Shown here in pieces: positions 14,539 to 21,559 of a stretch of DNA of 22,130 nucleotides. The position numbers and the translations under genes are program-made. Numbering within the stretch: position 1 is the stretch's first letter; each line of letters opens with the position of its first letter. Source of the stretch: JBBQSN01 sp038213835 (GTDB taxonomy: Bacteria > Actinomycetota > Actinomycetes > Actinomycetales > CAWJMD01); NCBI GenBank assembly GCA_038213835.1, contig JBBQSN010000047.1, positions 1-22,130 of the forward strand. Direction: 5' to 3'. The notes under the pieces were generated by a model, which was not told where the DNA came from, made no database searches, and was given only the letters and a program-made list of their open reading frames with translations.

Positions 14539-15528
14539 TCAGTCCCCCGAGGGTGCGGCCGCTACCAGTGCCTCGAGCAGGGGGCGAGCGGCCTCGTCGA
14601 GGAAGCGCTGCTGGCCCTCGTCGCCGACCTGCACCAGGGCCACGTGGGTGAAACCTGCCTCCCAGTACGGCTTGACGGCCTCCACGATCGCGTCGAGGTC
14701 GGGTCCGCACACGATCTGGTCGGCCACGTCGTCCGGACGGACGAACTGGCTCGCGGCCGCGAAGCCGTGCGGCGTGGGCAGGTCGGCGTTGACGCCCCAA
14801 CCGCCGGCGAACCAGCGGAACTGCTCGTGGGCGCGCTGCACCGCGGTGTCGCGGTCGGGGTCCCAGCAGATCGGCACCTGCCCGATCGCCCGGGAGGCGG
14901 GCGCGCCGGACGGTCGTGCCGCGTTCCAGCCGGAGACGAGATCGGCGTCGGGCTCGACGGCGACGAGGTGATCGGCCAGCGGGGCGAACCGCTCGACCGA
15001 CTTCCCGCCGGAGACCGCGACGCCGATCGGGACTCCACCCTCGGGAGCGTCCCAGATGCGCGCCGAGTCGACCCGGAACCAGTCGCCGTCGAACGTCACC
15101 AGCTCGCCGGTCATCAGCTCGCGGATGATCTGGATCGCCTCGACCAGCATCGACTGGCGGGCGTCGACGGCGGGCCAGCCCTCGCCGACCACGTGCTCGT
15201 TGAGGTTCTCGCCAGAGCCGAGCCCCAGGGTGAAACGCCCGCCGGAGAGCTCCTGGATCGTCGCGGCCTTCTGCGCGACGACCGCTGGGTGGTAGCGCAT
15301 CGTCGGGCAGGTGACGTAGGTCATCAGCTCGACCCGCTCGGTCACCTGCGACACCGCGCCCAGCAGGCTCCAGGCGTACGGAGCGTGACCCTGCTCGGTC
15401 AGCCAGGGGGAGTAGTGGTCGCTGGAGACCTCGAAGCCGAACCCGACCTCCTCGGCCGCCCGGGCGTACCCGACGAGGTCGCGCGCGGCGCTCTGCTCTG
15501 TCATCAGGGTGTACCCGAACTGGACCAT
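14539..15528 (-). CDS. LLM-class F420-dependent oxidoreductase (F420_G6P-like family)
   Basis: The 329-residue protein has the TIGR03557-type pattern: MVQFGYTLMTEQSAARDLVGYARAAEEVGF, FEVSSDHYSPWL (about 38-49), GAVSQVTERVELMTYVTCP, QELSGGRFTLGLGSGENLNEHVVG (about 105-128), WRVD-like DGDWFRVDSARIWDAPEGGVPIGVAVSG and YWEAGFTHVALVQVGDEGQQRFL. Members are TIM-barrel enzymes that use coenzyme F420 for hydride transfer. The group is named for F420-dependent glucose-6-phosphate dehydrogenase, but most members have unknown substrates. ATG 15528 matches the family start; an earlier in-frame ATG (15618) would add a non-conserved Arg/Pro-rich stretch. It is divergent from the stress cassette. Confidence 0.88.
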   Translation of the reverse strand: MVQFGYTLMTEQSAARDLVGYARAAEEVGFGFEVSSDHYSPWLTEQGHAPYAWSLLGAVSQVTERVELMTYVTCPTMRYHPAVVAQKAATIQELSGGRFTLGLGSGENLNEHVVGEGWPAVDARQSMLVEAIQIIRELMTGELVTFDGDWFRVDSARIWDAPEGGVPIGVAVSGGKSVERFAPLADHLVAVEPDADLVSGWNAARPSGAPASRAIGQVPICWDPDRDTAVQRAHEQFRWFAGGWGVNADLPTPHGFAAASQFVRPDDVADQIVCGPDLDAIVEAVKPYWEAGFTHVALVQVGDEGQQRFLDEAARPLLEALVAAAPSGD

Positions 15529-15659
15529 GGCCCAACGGTTCCACGCCGGGCGCCGATCCGCCTGCTGGCACTCGGGTCGCGCGACCTGACTCGCCGGTCC
15601 AGAGTGGAACGGATCCACGACGAGCCACCACGGGCCACCAGGACGAGGACGAGGACGCG

Positions 15660-15875
15660 ATGACGACGAGCTTCCGCAAGGGCGACAAGGTCGAGTGGGA
15701 CAGCCACGGCGGGACCGCGGTCGGCGTCGTGGAACGCACGATCACCTCGCGCACCGAGGCGGGCGGCCGAACGGTCGACGCCTCCGAGGACGAGCCGCAG
15801 TACCTCGTCCGCAGCGACAAGAGCGGCGGCACCGCCGTCCACGAGCCGGAAGCCCTGCGCAAGCGGTCCAGCTGA
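15660..15875 (+). CDS. DUF2945 / HVA1 TUDOR-like small protein
   Basis: The 71-residue protein reads FRKGDKVEWDSHGGTAVGVV, ERTITSRTEAGGRTVDAS and EPQYLVRSDKSGGTAVHEPEALRKR. This is the DUF2945 (hypervirulence-associated, TUDOR-like beta-barrel) pattern. Such proteins are small, basic and probably bind another macromolecule; activity is not established. ATG 15660 is preceded by GAGGACG. It is the first gene of a same-strand group with a general-stress flavoprotein and a DJ-1/PfpI protein, which suggests a stress role. Confidence 0.85.
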   Translation: MTTSFRKGDKVEWDSHGGTAVGVVERTITSRTEAGGRTVDASEDEPQYLVRSDKSGGTAVHEPEALRKRSS

Positions 15876-15905
15876 CCGGAACCACAGCACGAGAAAGGAC
15901 TCCAC

Positions 15906-16421
15906 GTGTCGAAGCGACAGAGCACCGAGGACCTCAGCACCGTCCAGGCGATCATGAAGGACGTGCGCACCTGCATGGTGACGACGACCTCCGCCGAGGG
16001 CGCGCTGCACGCGCAGCCCATGACCACCCAGGAGGCCGAGTTCGACGGCGACGCCTGGTTCATCATGTCCCGGTCGTCCGAGACGGCCCGCAACGCCGCG
16101 GCGCACCCGCGCGTCAACGTGTCGTTCTCCGGGACGTCGTCGTGGCTCTCGCTGACGGGGAGCGCCGCGCTGGTCGACGACCCCGCCAAGCTGAAGGACC
16201 TGTGGAACCCGTTCGTCGAGGCGTGGTTCCCGGACGGTCCCGACGACCCGGACGTCGCCCTGCTGAAGGTGACCGGGGAGGAGGCGCACTACTGGGACAG
16301 CCCGGGCCGCGTCGCCATGATGGTGTCGATGCTGAAGTCCAGCGTCACCAAGAACCCTCCCAGCACAGGCGATTCCAGCACCGTTGACCTCACCGAGGCC
16401 AGTAGGGAGGTGCGCTCGTGA
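15906..16421 (+). CDS. Pyridoxamine 5'-phosphate oxidase-like protein, general stress protein 26 type
   Basis: The 171-residue protein has the PPOX split-barrel fold of the general stress protein 26 group: STVQAIMKDVRTCMVTTTSAEGALHAQPMTTQEAEFDGDAWFIMS (about 11-56), HPRVNVSFSG, SWLSLTGSAALVDDPAKLKDLWNPFVEAWFPDGPDDP (about 78-115) and GEEAHYWDSP. Related proteins bind FMN, FAD or F420 and respond to oxidative or osmotic stress; the substrate is unknown. GTG 15906 follows AGAAAGGA at good spacing. The stop overlaps the GTG of the next gene (GTGA), indicating translational coupling. Confidence 0.88.
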   Translation: MSKRQSTEDLSTVQAIMKDVRTCMVTTTSAEGALHAQPMTTQEAEFDGDAWFIMSRSSETARNAAAHPRVNVSFSGTSSWLSLTGSAALVDDPAKLKDLWNPFVEAWFPDGPDDPDVALLKVTGEEAHYWDSPGRVAMMVSMLKSSVTKNPPSTGDSSTVDLTEASREVRS

Positions 16422-16963
16422 GCGGCGTCCTGGACGGCAAGGTCGTGGCCTTCGCGGTCGCGAACGAGGGCATCGAGCAGGTCGAGCTGACCGAGCCGTG
16501 GAAGGCGGTCCAGGAGGCGGGTGGCACGTCCGTGCTGCTGGCACCCGACAGCGGCACGACGCAGGCGTTCAAACACCTGGACAAGGCCGACTCGTTCGAC
16601 GTCGACCAGACCTTCGACGACGCCGACGTCGCGGCGTTCGACGCGCTCGTGCTTCCCGGCGGCGTCGCGAACCCGGACGCCCTGCGCACCGAGGAGAAGG
16701 CGGTCGCGTTCATCAAGGCCTTCGTGGGGTCCGGTAAGCCGGTCGCCGCCATCTGCCACGCCCCGTGGACCCTGATCGAGGCCGACGTCGTCCGCGGCCG
16801 GCGGCTGACGTCCTGGCCGAGCCTGCAGACCGACCTGCGCAACGCGGGTGCGGAGTGGACCGACGAGGAGGTCGTCGTCGACGACAACCTCATCACCAGC
16901 CGCAACCCCGACGACCTGCCCGCGTTCTGCGCAGCGCTCACGAAGGCCGTCGCCGCGACCTGA
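16418..16963 (+). CDS. DJ-1/PfpI-family protein
   Basis: The 181-residue protein has the PfpI/YhbO-type arrangement: GKVVAFAVANEGIEQVELTEPW with the conserved Glu20, ALVLPGGVANPD (about 76-87) and the nucleophile elbow AAICHAPWTLIEAD with Cys113-His114. It ends DDNLITSRNPDDLPAFCAAL, typical of the family. Members act as glyoxalase/deglycase-like or protease-like stress proteins in the cytoplasm; which activity applies is not visible. It is translationally coupled to the PPOX gene, completing a three-gene stress group. Confidence 0.9.
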   Translation: MSGVLDGKVVAFAVANEGIEQVELTEPWKAVQEAGGTSVLLAPDSGTTQAFKHLDKADSFDVDQTFDDADVAAFDALVLPGGVANPDALRTEEKAVAFIKAFVGSGKPVAAICHAPWTLIEADVVRGRRLTSWPSLQTDLRNAGAEWTDEEVVVDDNLITSRNPDDLPAFCAALTKAVAAT

Positions 16964-17031
16964 GCAGCGGCGTGCGGCAACGGCGACGCCGGGCCGAGCA
17001 CTCCCCGGCAGGTCCTTGGCGGTTCGCCGCC

Positions 17032-17037
17032 TAGACT
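17032..17037 (+). promoter_or_regulatory. Candidate -10 box (TAGACT) for prfC
   Basis: TAGACT fits TANNNT and lies 44 bases before GTG 17076. Just upstream is a 5-bp stem with a TTCG loop (17018-17031) that may end the PfpI transcript or lie in the promoter spacer. Confidence 0.5.
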
Positions 17038-17075
17038 CGCCGGACGGGGTGAGCGCCAGAGAGAGGGTCGGTCGG

Positions 17076-18710
17076 GTGACGAGCACGCAGGTCGGTGAGG
17101 TCGCTGGGCCGACGGGTGACCCTCTCGTGCGCCAGGAGGCCCTGCGCCGCAGGACCTTCGCCGTCATCAGCCACCCCGATGCCGGTAAGTCCACTCTCAC
17201 GGAGGCGCTGGCCCTGCACGGCGGGGCGATCCTCGAGGCAGGGCACGTCAAGGGCAAGGCGGGGCGACGCGGGGTGGTCTCCGACTGGCAGGAGATGGAG
17301 AAGGCCCGCGGCATCTCGATCTCGTCCTCGGCACTGCAGCTGTTCCGGCACGACGTCGTGGTGAACCTGCTCGACACCCCGGGGCACGCTGACTTCTCCG
17401 AGGACACCTACCGGGTTCTCGCGGCCGTCGACTGCGCGGTGATGCTCGTCGACGCCGCCCGTGGGCTCGAGCGGCAGACGATGAAGCTGTTCGACGTCTG
17501 CAGGCTGCGCGGCCTGCCGGTCATCACCGTGATCAACAAGTGGGACCGTCCGGGGCAGGACGCCCTGGCGCTGATGGACGAGATCCAGGAGCGCACCGGG
17601 ATGGCGCCGACCCCGCTGACCTGGCCGGTCGGCGTCGCCGGCGACTTCCGCGGTGTGCTGGACCGTCGCACGGGCGACTACGTCGCGTTCACCCGCACGG
17701 CGGGCGGCGCCACGATCGCCCCGCAGGAGCGGATGCCCGCCGAGGCCGCCGCGGCGCGCGAGGGCGAGGTCTGGCAGACCGCGCTGGAGGAGAGCGAGCT
17801 GCTCGAGGCCACCGGTGCCGTGCACGACCAGGAGACGTTCCTGGCCGGGGCCAGCACCCCGGTCCTGTTCGCCGCCGCGGTGCTGAACTTCGGGGTCGAC
17901 CAGCTGCTCGACGTCCTGGAGGAGCACGCGCCGGCGCCCGGCGCGCGCCCGGACGACTCCGGCGACGCCCGCGGGGTCGACCAGCCGTTCAGCGGCCAGG
18001 TGTTCAAGGTGCAGTCCGGCATGGACCGCGCGCACCGCGACCGGGTCGCGTTCGTCCGGGTCTGCTCCGGGCGGTTCGAGCGCGGGGTCGACCTCGTCAA
18101 CGCCTCGACGGGTCGTCCGGTCTCGACCAAGTACGCGCAACAGGTCTTCGGTGCCTCCCGCGAGGTGCTCGACGAGGCCTGGCCCGGCGACGTCGTCGGC
18201 CTGGTCAACGCCTCGGCGCTGGGCGTGGGGGACACCCTGTACGACGGCCCGGCCGTCCGGTTCCCGCCGATCCCGAGCTTCGCCCCCGAGCACTTCGCGG
18301 TCGCTCGGGCCAAGGACGTCGGCAAGTCCAAGCAGTTCCACCGCGGCATGCGCGAGCTGGACGCCGAGGGAGTGGTCCAGGTGCTGCGCTCCGACCTGCG
18401 CGGCGAGCAGGCGCCCGTCCTGGCGGCCGTCGGTCCGATGCAGTTCGACGTCGTCCACCACCGGATGAGCGAGGAGTTCCACGCCCCGGTCTCGCTCGAC
18501 CCGATGGCGTACTCGGCGGCCCGGCGCTGCGAGGTCGCCGACGTCCCGCTGCTGGACCGGGCCGGGGGCGTCGAGGTGCTGTGGCGCTCGGACGGCACCC
18601 CGCTCGCGGTGTTCTCCGACATCTGGCGGCTGCGGCGGTTCCGGCGCGACAACCCGGAGGTCGCGCTGACCCGGCTGGCGGCGGACGACTCCCCCGATGA
18701 CGGGCAGTAA
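17076..18710 (+). CDS. prfC: Peptide chain release factor 3
   Basis: The 544-residue GTPase has P-loop SHPDAGKST (32-40), switch region RGISISSSALQLF, DTPGHADFSEDTYRVL, INKWDRPGQD and the RF3-specific C-terminal half (FKVQSGMDRAHRDRVAFVRVCSGRF, about 310-335; KYAQQVFGASREVLDEAWPGDVVGL; GPMQFDVVHHRMSEEF). RF3 removes RF1/RF2 from the ribosome after peptide release. Length fits the family (E. coli 529). GTG 17076 is chosen because GAGAGAGGG lies upstream and the P-loop is then at the usual place; GTG 17049 is an alternative. The TAA stop forms part of the -10 box of rnj. Confidence 0.93.
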   Translation: MTSTQVGEVAGPTGDPLVRQEALRRRTFAVISHPDAGKSTLTEALALHGGAILEAGHVKGKAGRRGVVSDWQEMEKARGISISSSALQLFRHDVVVNLLDTPGHADFSEDTYRVLAAVDCAVMLVDAARGLERQTMKLFDVCRLRGLPVITVINKWDRPGQDALALMDEIQERTGMAPTPLTWPVGVAGDFRGVLDRRTGDYVAFTRTAGGATIAPQERMPAEAAAAREGEVWQTALEESELLEATGAVHDQETFLAGASTPVLFAAAVLNFGVDQLLDVLEEHAPAPGARPDDSGDARGVDQPFSGQVFKVQSGMDRAHRDRVAFVRVCSGRFERGVDLVNASTGRPVSTKYAQQVFGASREVLDEAWPGDVVGLVNASALGVGDTLYDGPAVRFPPIPSFAPEHFAVARAKDVGKSKQFHRGMRELDAEGVVQVLRSDLRGEQAPVLAAVGPMQFDVVHHRMSEEFHAPVSLDPMAYSAARRCEVADVPLLDRAGGVEVLWRSDGTPLAVFSDIWRLRRFRRDNPEVALTRLAADDSPDDGQ

Positions 18711-18713
18711 CCT
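18708..18713 (+). promoter_or_regulatory. -10 box (TAACCT) of rnj, overlapping the prfC stop codon
   Basis: TAACCT contains the prfC TAA (18708-18710), is followed by six bases (GGCAGC) and then GTG 18720. This spacing puts the transcription start on the start codon, so rnj is probably leaderless. No ribosome binding site is present. Confidence 0.6.
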
Positions 18714-18719
18714 GGCAGC

Positions 18720-20405
18720 GTGAGCCACCCCCACCCCGAGCTCGGTCCCCCGCCTGCGCTGCCGGAGCACGGCCTGCGCGTCGTCGCCCTCGGCGGCCTC
18801 GGCGAGATCGGCCGCAACATGACCGTCTTCGAGTACCGCGGCAAGCTGCTGATCGTCGACTGCGGCGTGCTGTTCCCCGAGGAGCACCAGCCCGGCATCG
18901 ACGTCATCCTGCCCGACTTCACCTCCTTCCGGGACCGGCTGAAGGACGTCGTCGGTGTCGTGCTGACCCACGGTCACGAGGACCACATCGGTGGCGTGCC
19001 GTACCTGCTGCGCGAGCGCAAGGACATCCCGGTCGTGGGCTCCCGGCTGACGCTGGCCTTCATCGAGGCCAAGCTCAAGGAGCACAAGATCCAGCCCAAG
19101 AAGCGGCAGGTGGCCGAGGGCGACACCCTGAAGCTGGGTCCGTTCGAGCTCGAGTTCGTGGCGGTGAACCACTCCATCCCGGACGGCCTCGCCGTCGCGA
19201 TCCGCACCTCGGCCGGCCTGGTGCTGCACACCGGCGACTTCAAGATGGACCAGTTCCCCCTCGACGAGCGGATCACCGACCTGCGGGCCTTCGCGCGGCT
19301 CGGCGAGGAGGGGGTCGACCTGTTCCTGACCGACTCCACCAACGCCGAGGTCCCCGGCTTCACCACCGCTGAGCGCGACCTCATCCCCGCGATCGAGACC
19401 GTGTTCCGCACCGCACCGCGGCGCGTGATCGTCTCGAGCTTCGCCAGCCACGTGCACCGCATCCAGCAGGTGCTGGACGCCGCGCACGCGCACAAGCGCA
19501 AGGTCGCGTTCGTCGGCCGCTCGATGGTGCGCAACATGGGGATCGCCGCCGAGCTCGGCTACCTGCGCATCCCCCCGGGCCTCGTGGTCGACCTCAAGCA
19601 GCTGGAGAAGCTGCCGGACGACCGGATCTGCCTGGTGTGCACCGGCTCCCAGGGCGAGCCGATGGCTGCGCTGTCGCGGATGGCGAACCGCGACCACATG
19701 ATCCGGATCGGCGAGGGCGACACCGTCCTGCTCGCCAGCTCGCTCATCCCGGGGAACGAGAACGCCATCTACCGGGTGATCAACGGCCTGACCCGCTGGG
19801 GCGCCAAGGTCGTGCACAAGGGCAACGCCAAGGTGCACGTCTCCGGCCACGCCAGCGCCGGTGAGCTCGTCTACTGCTACAACATCGTCCGCCCCTCGAA
19901 CGTGATGCCCGTGCACGGCGAGTACCGCCACCTCGTGGCGAACGCCGAGCTCGCGATCCGCACCGGTGTCGCCCCCGCCAACGTCGTGATCGCCGAGGAC
20001 GGCGTGGTGGTCGACCTGATCGACGGCCGCGCCCGGATCACCGGCAAGGTCCCGGCCGGCTACGTCTACGTCGACGGCGCCAACGTCGGCGGCGCCACGG
20101 AGAGCATCCTCAAGGACCGCCGCACCCTCGCCGAGGAGGGGGTCATCACGGTCGTGGCGATCGTCGACGCCGACTCCGGCGAGCTGGCCGAGGAGCCGGA
20201 CTTCCTCGCCCGCGGCCTGATCCTGGAGGGCCTGGACACCGCCGAGGTGGTCACGCGGATCCGCGAGGCGCTGGCCAAGGCCGCCGCCGACGGCGTGGGC
20301 GACACCCACCAGCTCGAGCAGCTGATCTCGCGCACGGTCGCGCGCTGGGCCGAGCGCCGCTACCGCCGGCGCCCGATGATCATCCCCGTGGTCATCGACG
20401 CCTGA
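18720..20405 (+). CDS. rnj: Ribonuclease J
   Basis: The 561-residue metallo-beta-lactamase/beta-CASP RNase has LGGLGEIGRNMTVFEY, the zinc motif THGHEDHIGG (His84, His86, Asp88, His89), VNHSIPDGLAV (His151), HTGDFKMDQ (Asp173), VCTGSQGEPMAALSRMA, VLLASSLIPGNENAIYRVINGL and PVHGEYRHLVANAELA. The C-terminal RNase J domain ends RRPMIIPVVIDA. RNase J has both endonuclease and 5'-3' exonuclease activity and matures or degrades mRNA and rRNA in the cytoplasm. The GTG start has no ribosome binding site but sits six bases after a -10 box. Upstream is prfC; downstream the sequence turns into tRNA-derived, degraded DNA. Confidence 0.95.
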   Translation: MSHPHPELGPPPALPEHGLRVVALGGLGEIGRNMTVFEYRGKLLIVDCGVLFPEEHQPGIDVILPDFTSFRDRLKDVVGVVLTHGHEDHIGGVPYLLRERKDIPVVGSRLTLAFIEAKLKEHKIQPKKRQVAEGDTLKLGPFELEFVAVNHSIPDGLAVAIRTSAGLVLHTGDFKMDQFPLDERITDLRAFARLGEEGVDLFLTDSTNAEVPGFTTAERDLIPAIETVFRTAPRRVIVSSFASHVHRIQQVLDAAHAHKRKVAFVGRSMVRNMGIAAELGYLRIPPGLVVDLKQLEKLPDDRICLVCTGSQGEPMAALSRMANRDHMIRIGEGDTVLLASSLIPGNENAIYRVINGLTRWGAKVVHKGNAKVHVSGHASAGELVYCYNIVRPSNVMPVHGEYRHLVANAELAIRTGVAPANVVIAEDGVVVDLIDGRARITGKVPAGYVYVDGANVGGATESILKDRRTLAEEGVITVVAIVDADSGELAEEPDFLARGLILEGLDTAEVVTRIREALAKAAADGVGDTHQLEQLISRTVARWAERRYRRRPMIIPVVIDA

Positions 20406-20408
20406 GCG

Positions 20409-20429
20409 TCCCGACCGGCTGGTCCGGGA
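20409..20429 (+). terminator. Imperfect hairpin after rnj
   Basis: TCCCGACC and GGTCCGGGA pair over about 8 bp with one bulge around a GGCT loop, 4 bases after the rnj stop. No T run follows. It is a possible intrinsic terminator of the T-less kind seen in GC-rich actinobacteria. Confidence 0.4.
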
Positions 20430-20553
20430 TCAGTGCTGGCCCCCAAGGTGGCCGGCGAGCAGGTCGTGCCGTGCCGTGCCGCACTGTCCGGGTACAGGTC
20501 GACGCCCAGGACGGTGCCGCCGTAATCCCACCTCACAACGGCCCCAGGACGTC

Positions 20554-20813
20554 TCACGGGGCGGCGTCCAGCGCGAGCGCGCCCAGCACCGTGGTGAGCT
20601 GACGCTCCTCGTACCGGAAGTGGCTCTCCATGATCGCCTCGATGCCTTCGAGGTGGCGGTCGAGCTCGGCCCGCGAGGCCCTGCGCTCCACGGCCGCCTG
20701 CAGGCCGCCGAGGAGGTGCGCGATCATGAGTGGTCCTGCTGCAGGTACCGCAGCGTCTCGCCGAGCTCCGGGTGCGCGGCGGCGATCGCCGGGAACAGCT
20801 CGCACAAGGTACC
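20554..20813 (-). pseudogene. Hemerythrin-domain protein fragment, N-terminally truncated and frameshifted
   Basis: Two minus-strand frames join into one hemerythrin-like sequence. The first frame ends GTLCELFPAIAAAHPELG, ETLRYLQQDHS and then stops (TGA, 20724-20726). The other frame continues MIAHLLGGLQAAVERRAS, ELDRHLEGIEAIMESHFRYEERQLTTVL to a stop at 20554. The joined core QDHSMIAHLL plus SHFRYEERQL carries the His and Glu ligands of the diiron helix bundle. A single missing base at the join explains the shift. The first two helices of the domain, with their metal ligands, are absent; upstream is the hairpin of a tRNA fragment. The gene is not functional as read. Confidence 0.65.
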
Positions 20814-20823
20814 CGAACGGCGA

Positions 20824-20852
20824 AGCCCCTGGTCGGCGTGCGACCAGAGGCT
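20824..20852 (-). terminator. Hairpin downstream of the tRNA-Gly 3' half
   Basis: AGCCCCTGGTC (20824-20834) and GACCAGAGGCT (20842-20852) form an 11-bp stem with one mismatch and a 7-base loop. On the minus strand it begins 13 bases after the tRNA 3' end and is followed by TTCG. It is probably the original tRNA terminator. Confidence 0.6.
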
Positions 20853-20864
20853 CTACGCGTGGAG

Positions 20865-20908
20865 GGAGCGGGTGACGAGACTCGAACTCGCACTGTCAGC
20901 TTGGGAAG
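20865..20908 (-). other. 3' half of tRNA-Gly(CCC), candidate att site
   Basis: Read on the minus strand: anticodon loop TTCCCAA (20901-20907, anticodon CCC), GCTGA, variable CAGT, T-stem GCGAG, T-loop TTCGAGT, T-stem CTCGT, acceptor CACCCGC, discriminator T, then CC. All spacings are those of tRNA-Gly. The 5' half is absent: the upstream anticodon strand TCAAC pairs at only four of five positions, and no D-arm or GCGGGTG acceptor strand follows. Identity beginning at the anticodon arm and running to the 3' end is the classic product of tyrosine-recombinase integration into a tRNA gene. An intact tRNA-Gly is not in this window. Confidence 0.72.
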
Positions 20909-20909
20909 T

Positions 20910-21169
20910 TGAGAACAGTCGCGCTTCTGACGTGTGGCACGCCCGCGGCAGCACGAACGGAGTGCCTGTGGGGTCGCTGCATTGACCGTGAGTACGCGGC
21001 ACGTGGGGCACGCGGAGGGCACGCGGTGAGTGTCGTCCGCGCGCTCGAACCGATCGTGAGTCTCGACCTCACCGTCGTCCCGCCGACTGACACCCTCGTC
21101 GTCGCTCGCGGCCTCCCAGAGTCGCACTGGGCGGTGACTCCTGTGTCCGGCGGAGTTTGAGGGCGAGTG
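20910..21169. other. No recognisable gene between two tRNA 3' halves
   Basis: I see no convincing coding signal here on either strand. ORFs in both directions have mixed third-position bases and match nothing I know. The DNA is probably element remnant. Confidence 0.4.
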
Positions 21170-21211
21170 TGGCCGGAAGCGGGGTCGAACCGCTTCCCTT
21201 GCGATTTTCAG
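21170..21211 (-). other. tRNA-Phe(GAA)-like 3' half, second candidate att site
   Basis: Minus strand: anticodon loop CTGAAAA (21205-21211, GAA), then TCGCA, variable AGGGA, T-stem AGCGG, T-loop TTCGACC, T-stem CCGCT, acceptor TCCGGCC, discriminator A. The segment lengths (5-5-5-7-5-7-1) are exactly canonical. The sequence 5' of the loop (GGTGG) cannot pair with TCGCA, and no acceptor partner GGCCGGA follows, so the 5' half is missing. The T-stem is extended to an 8-bp inverted repeat, GGAAGCGG/CCGCTTCC. Confidence 0.55.
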
Positions 21212-21307
21212 CCACCTCTCGACCGTCTGAGTCGGTCCGTCATGCGCTGAATCACGGGGCGGAGGAGCCTTCCAGGTGCGCCTCGATGCCACCGGGTGTC
21301 CTGACGT

Positions 21308-21327
21308 TGCTGTCAGGACTGCTGTCA
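21308..21327. repeat. Direct repeat TGCTGTCA x2
   Basis: TGCTGTCA occurs at 21308-21315 and 21320-21327, 12 bases apart start to start. The spacing is close to one DNA turn and lies near the att-like sites. It could be a recombinase or excisionase binding pair, or chance. Confidence 0.35.
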
Positions 21328-21522
21328 AAGCGCCGTTCCTTGCCCGGCGACTTCAGCCACGTCGAAGGCACCGGGCCTTCTTCGCCGGCGCGACGTCTCA
21401 GCGGCATCTGGCGACGCGGCGGTGGTCGACGGGGTGAGCGTGTCGGGGTCGAGCCACGTCAGCTCGGCGGCGGTGACCACCGCCCAGCGCCGGTCCCGCT
21501 CCGCGCCGGGAACGGCGAACAT
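21325..21522 (-). CDS. Small ORF in the element remnant, function unknown
   Basis: The 65-residue ORF starts MFAVPGAERDRRWAVVTAA, ELTWLDPDTLTPSTTAAS and has strong third-position G/C bias over its first 37 codons. The rest is Arg-rich with poorer codon use, suggesting a decayed or displaced 3' end. It lies 37 bases downstream of the excisionase-like ORF on the same strand. I recognise no family. No clear ribosome binding site. Confidence 0.35.
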   Translation of the reverse strand: MFAVPGAERDRRWAVVTAAELTWLDPDTLTPSTTAASPDAAETSRRRRRPGAFDVAEVAGQGTAL

Positions 21523-21559
21523 GCTGGCGACTGACTCGTGGGCGCCTGCTCGTGCGGGC

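Noticed and set aside
15640..15657. GAGGAC tandem triplet repeat before the DUF2945 gene
   Set aside because: Only three short copies; it serves as the ribosome binding region.
17031..20309. 1,092-codon minus-strand open frame
   Set aside because: It is the antisense shadow of prfC and rnj, both of which have clear protein families on the plus strand; its translation is Asp/Val/His/Gly-rich low complexity.
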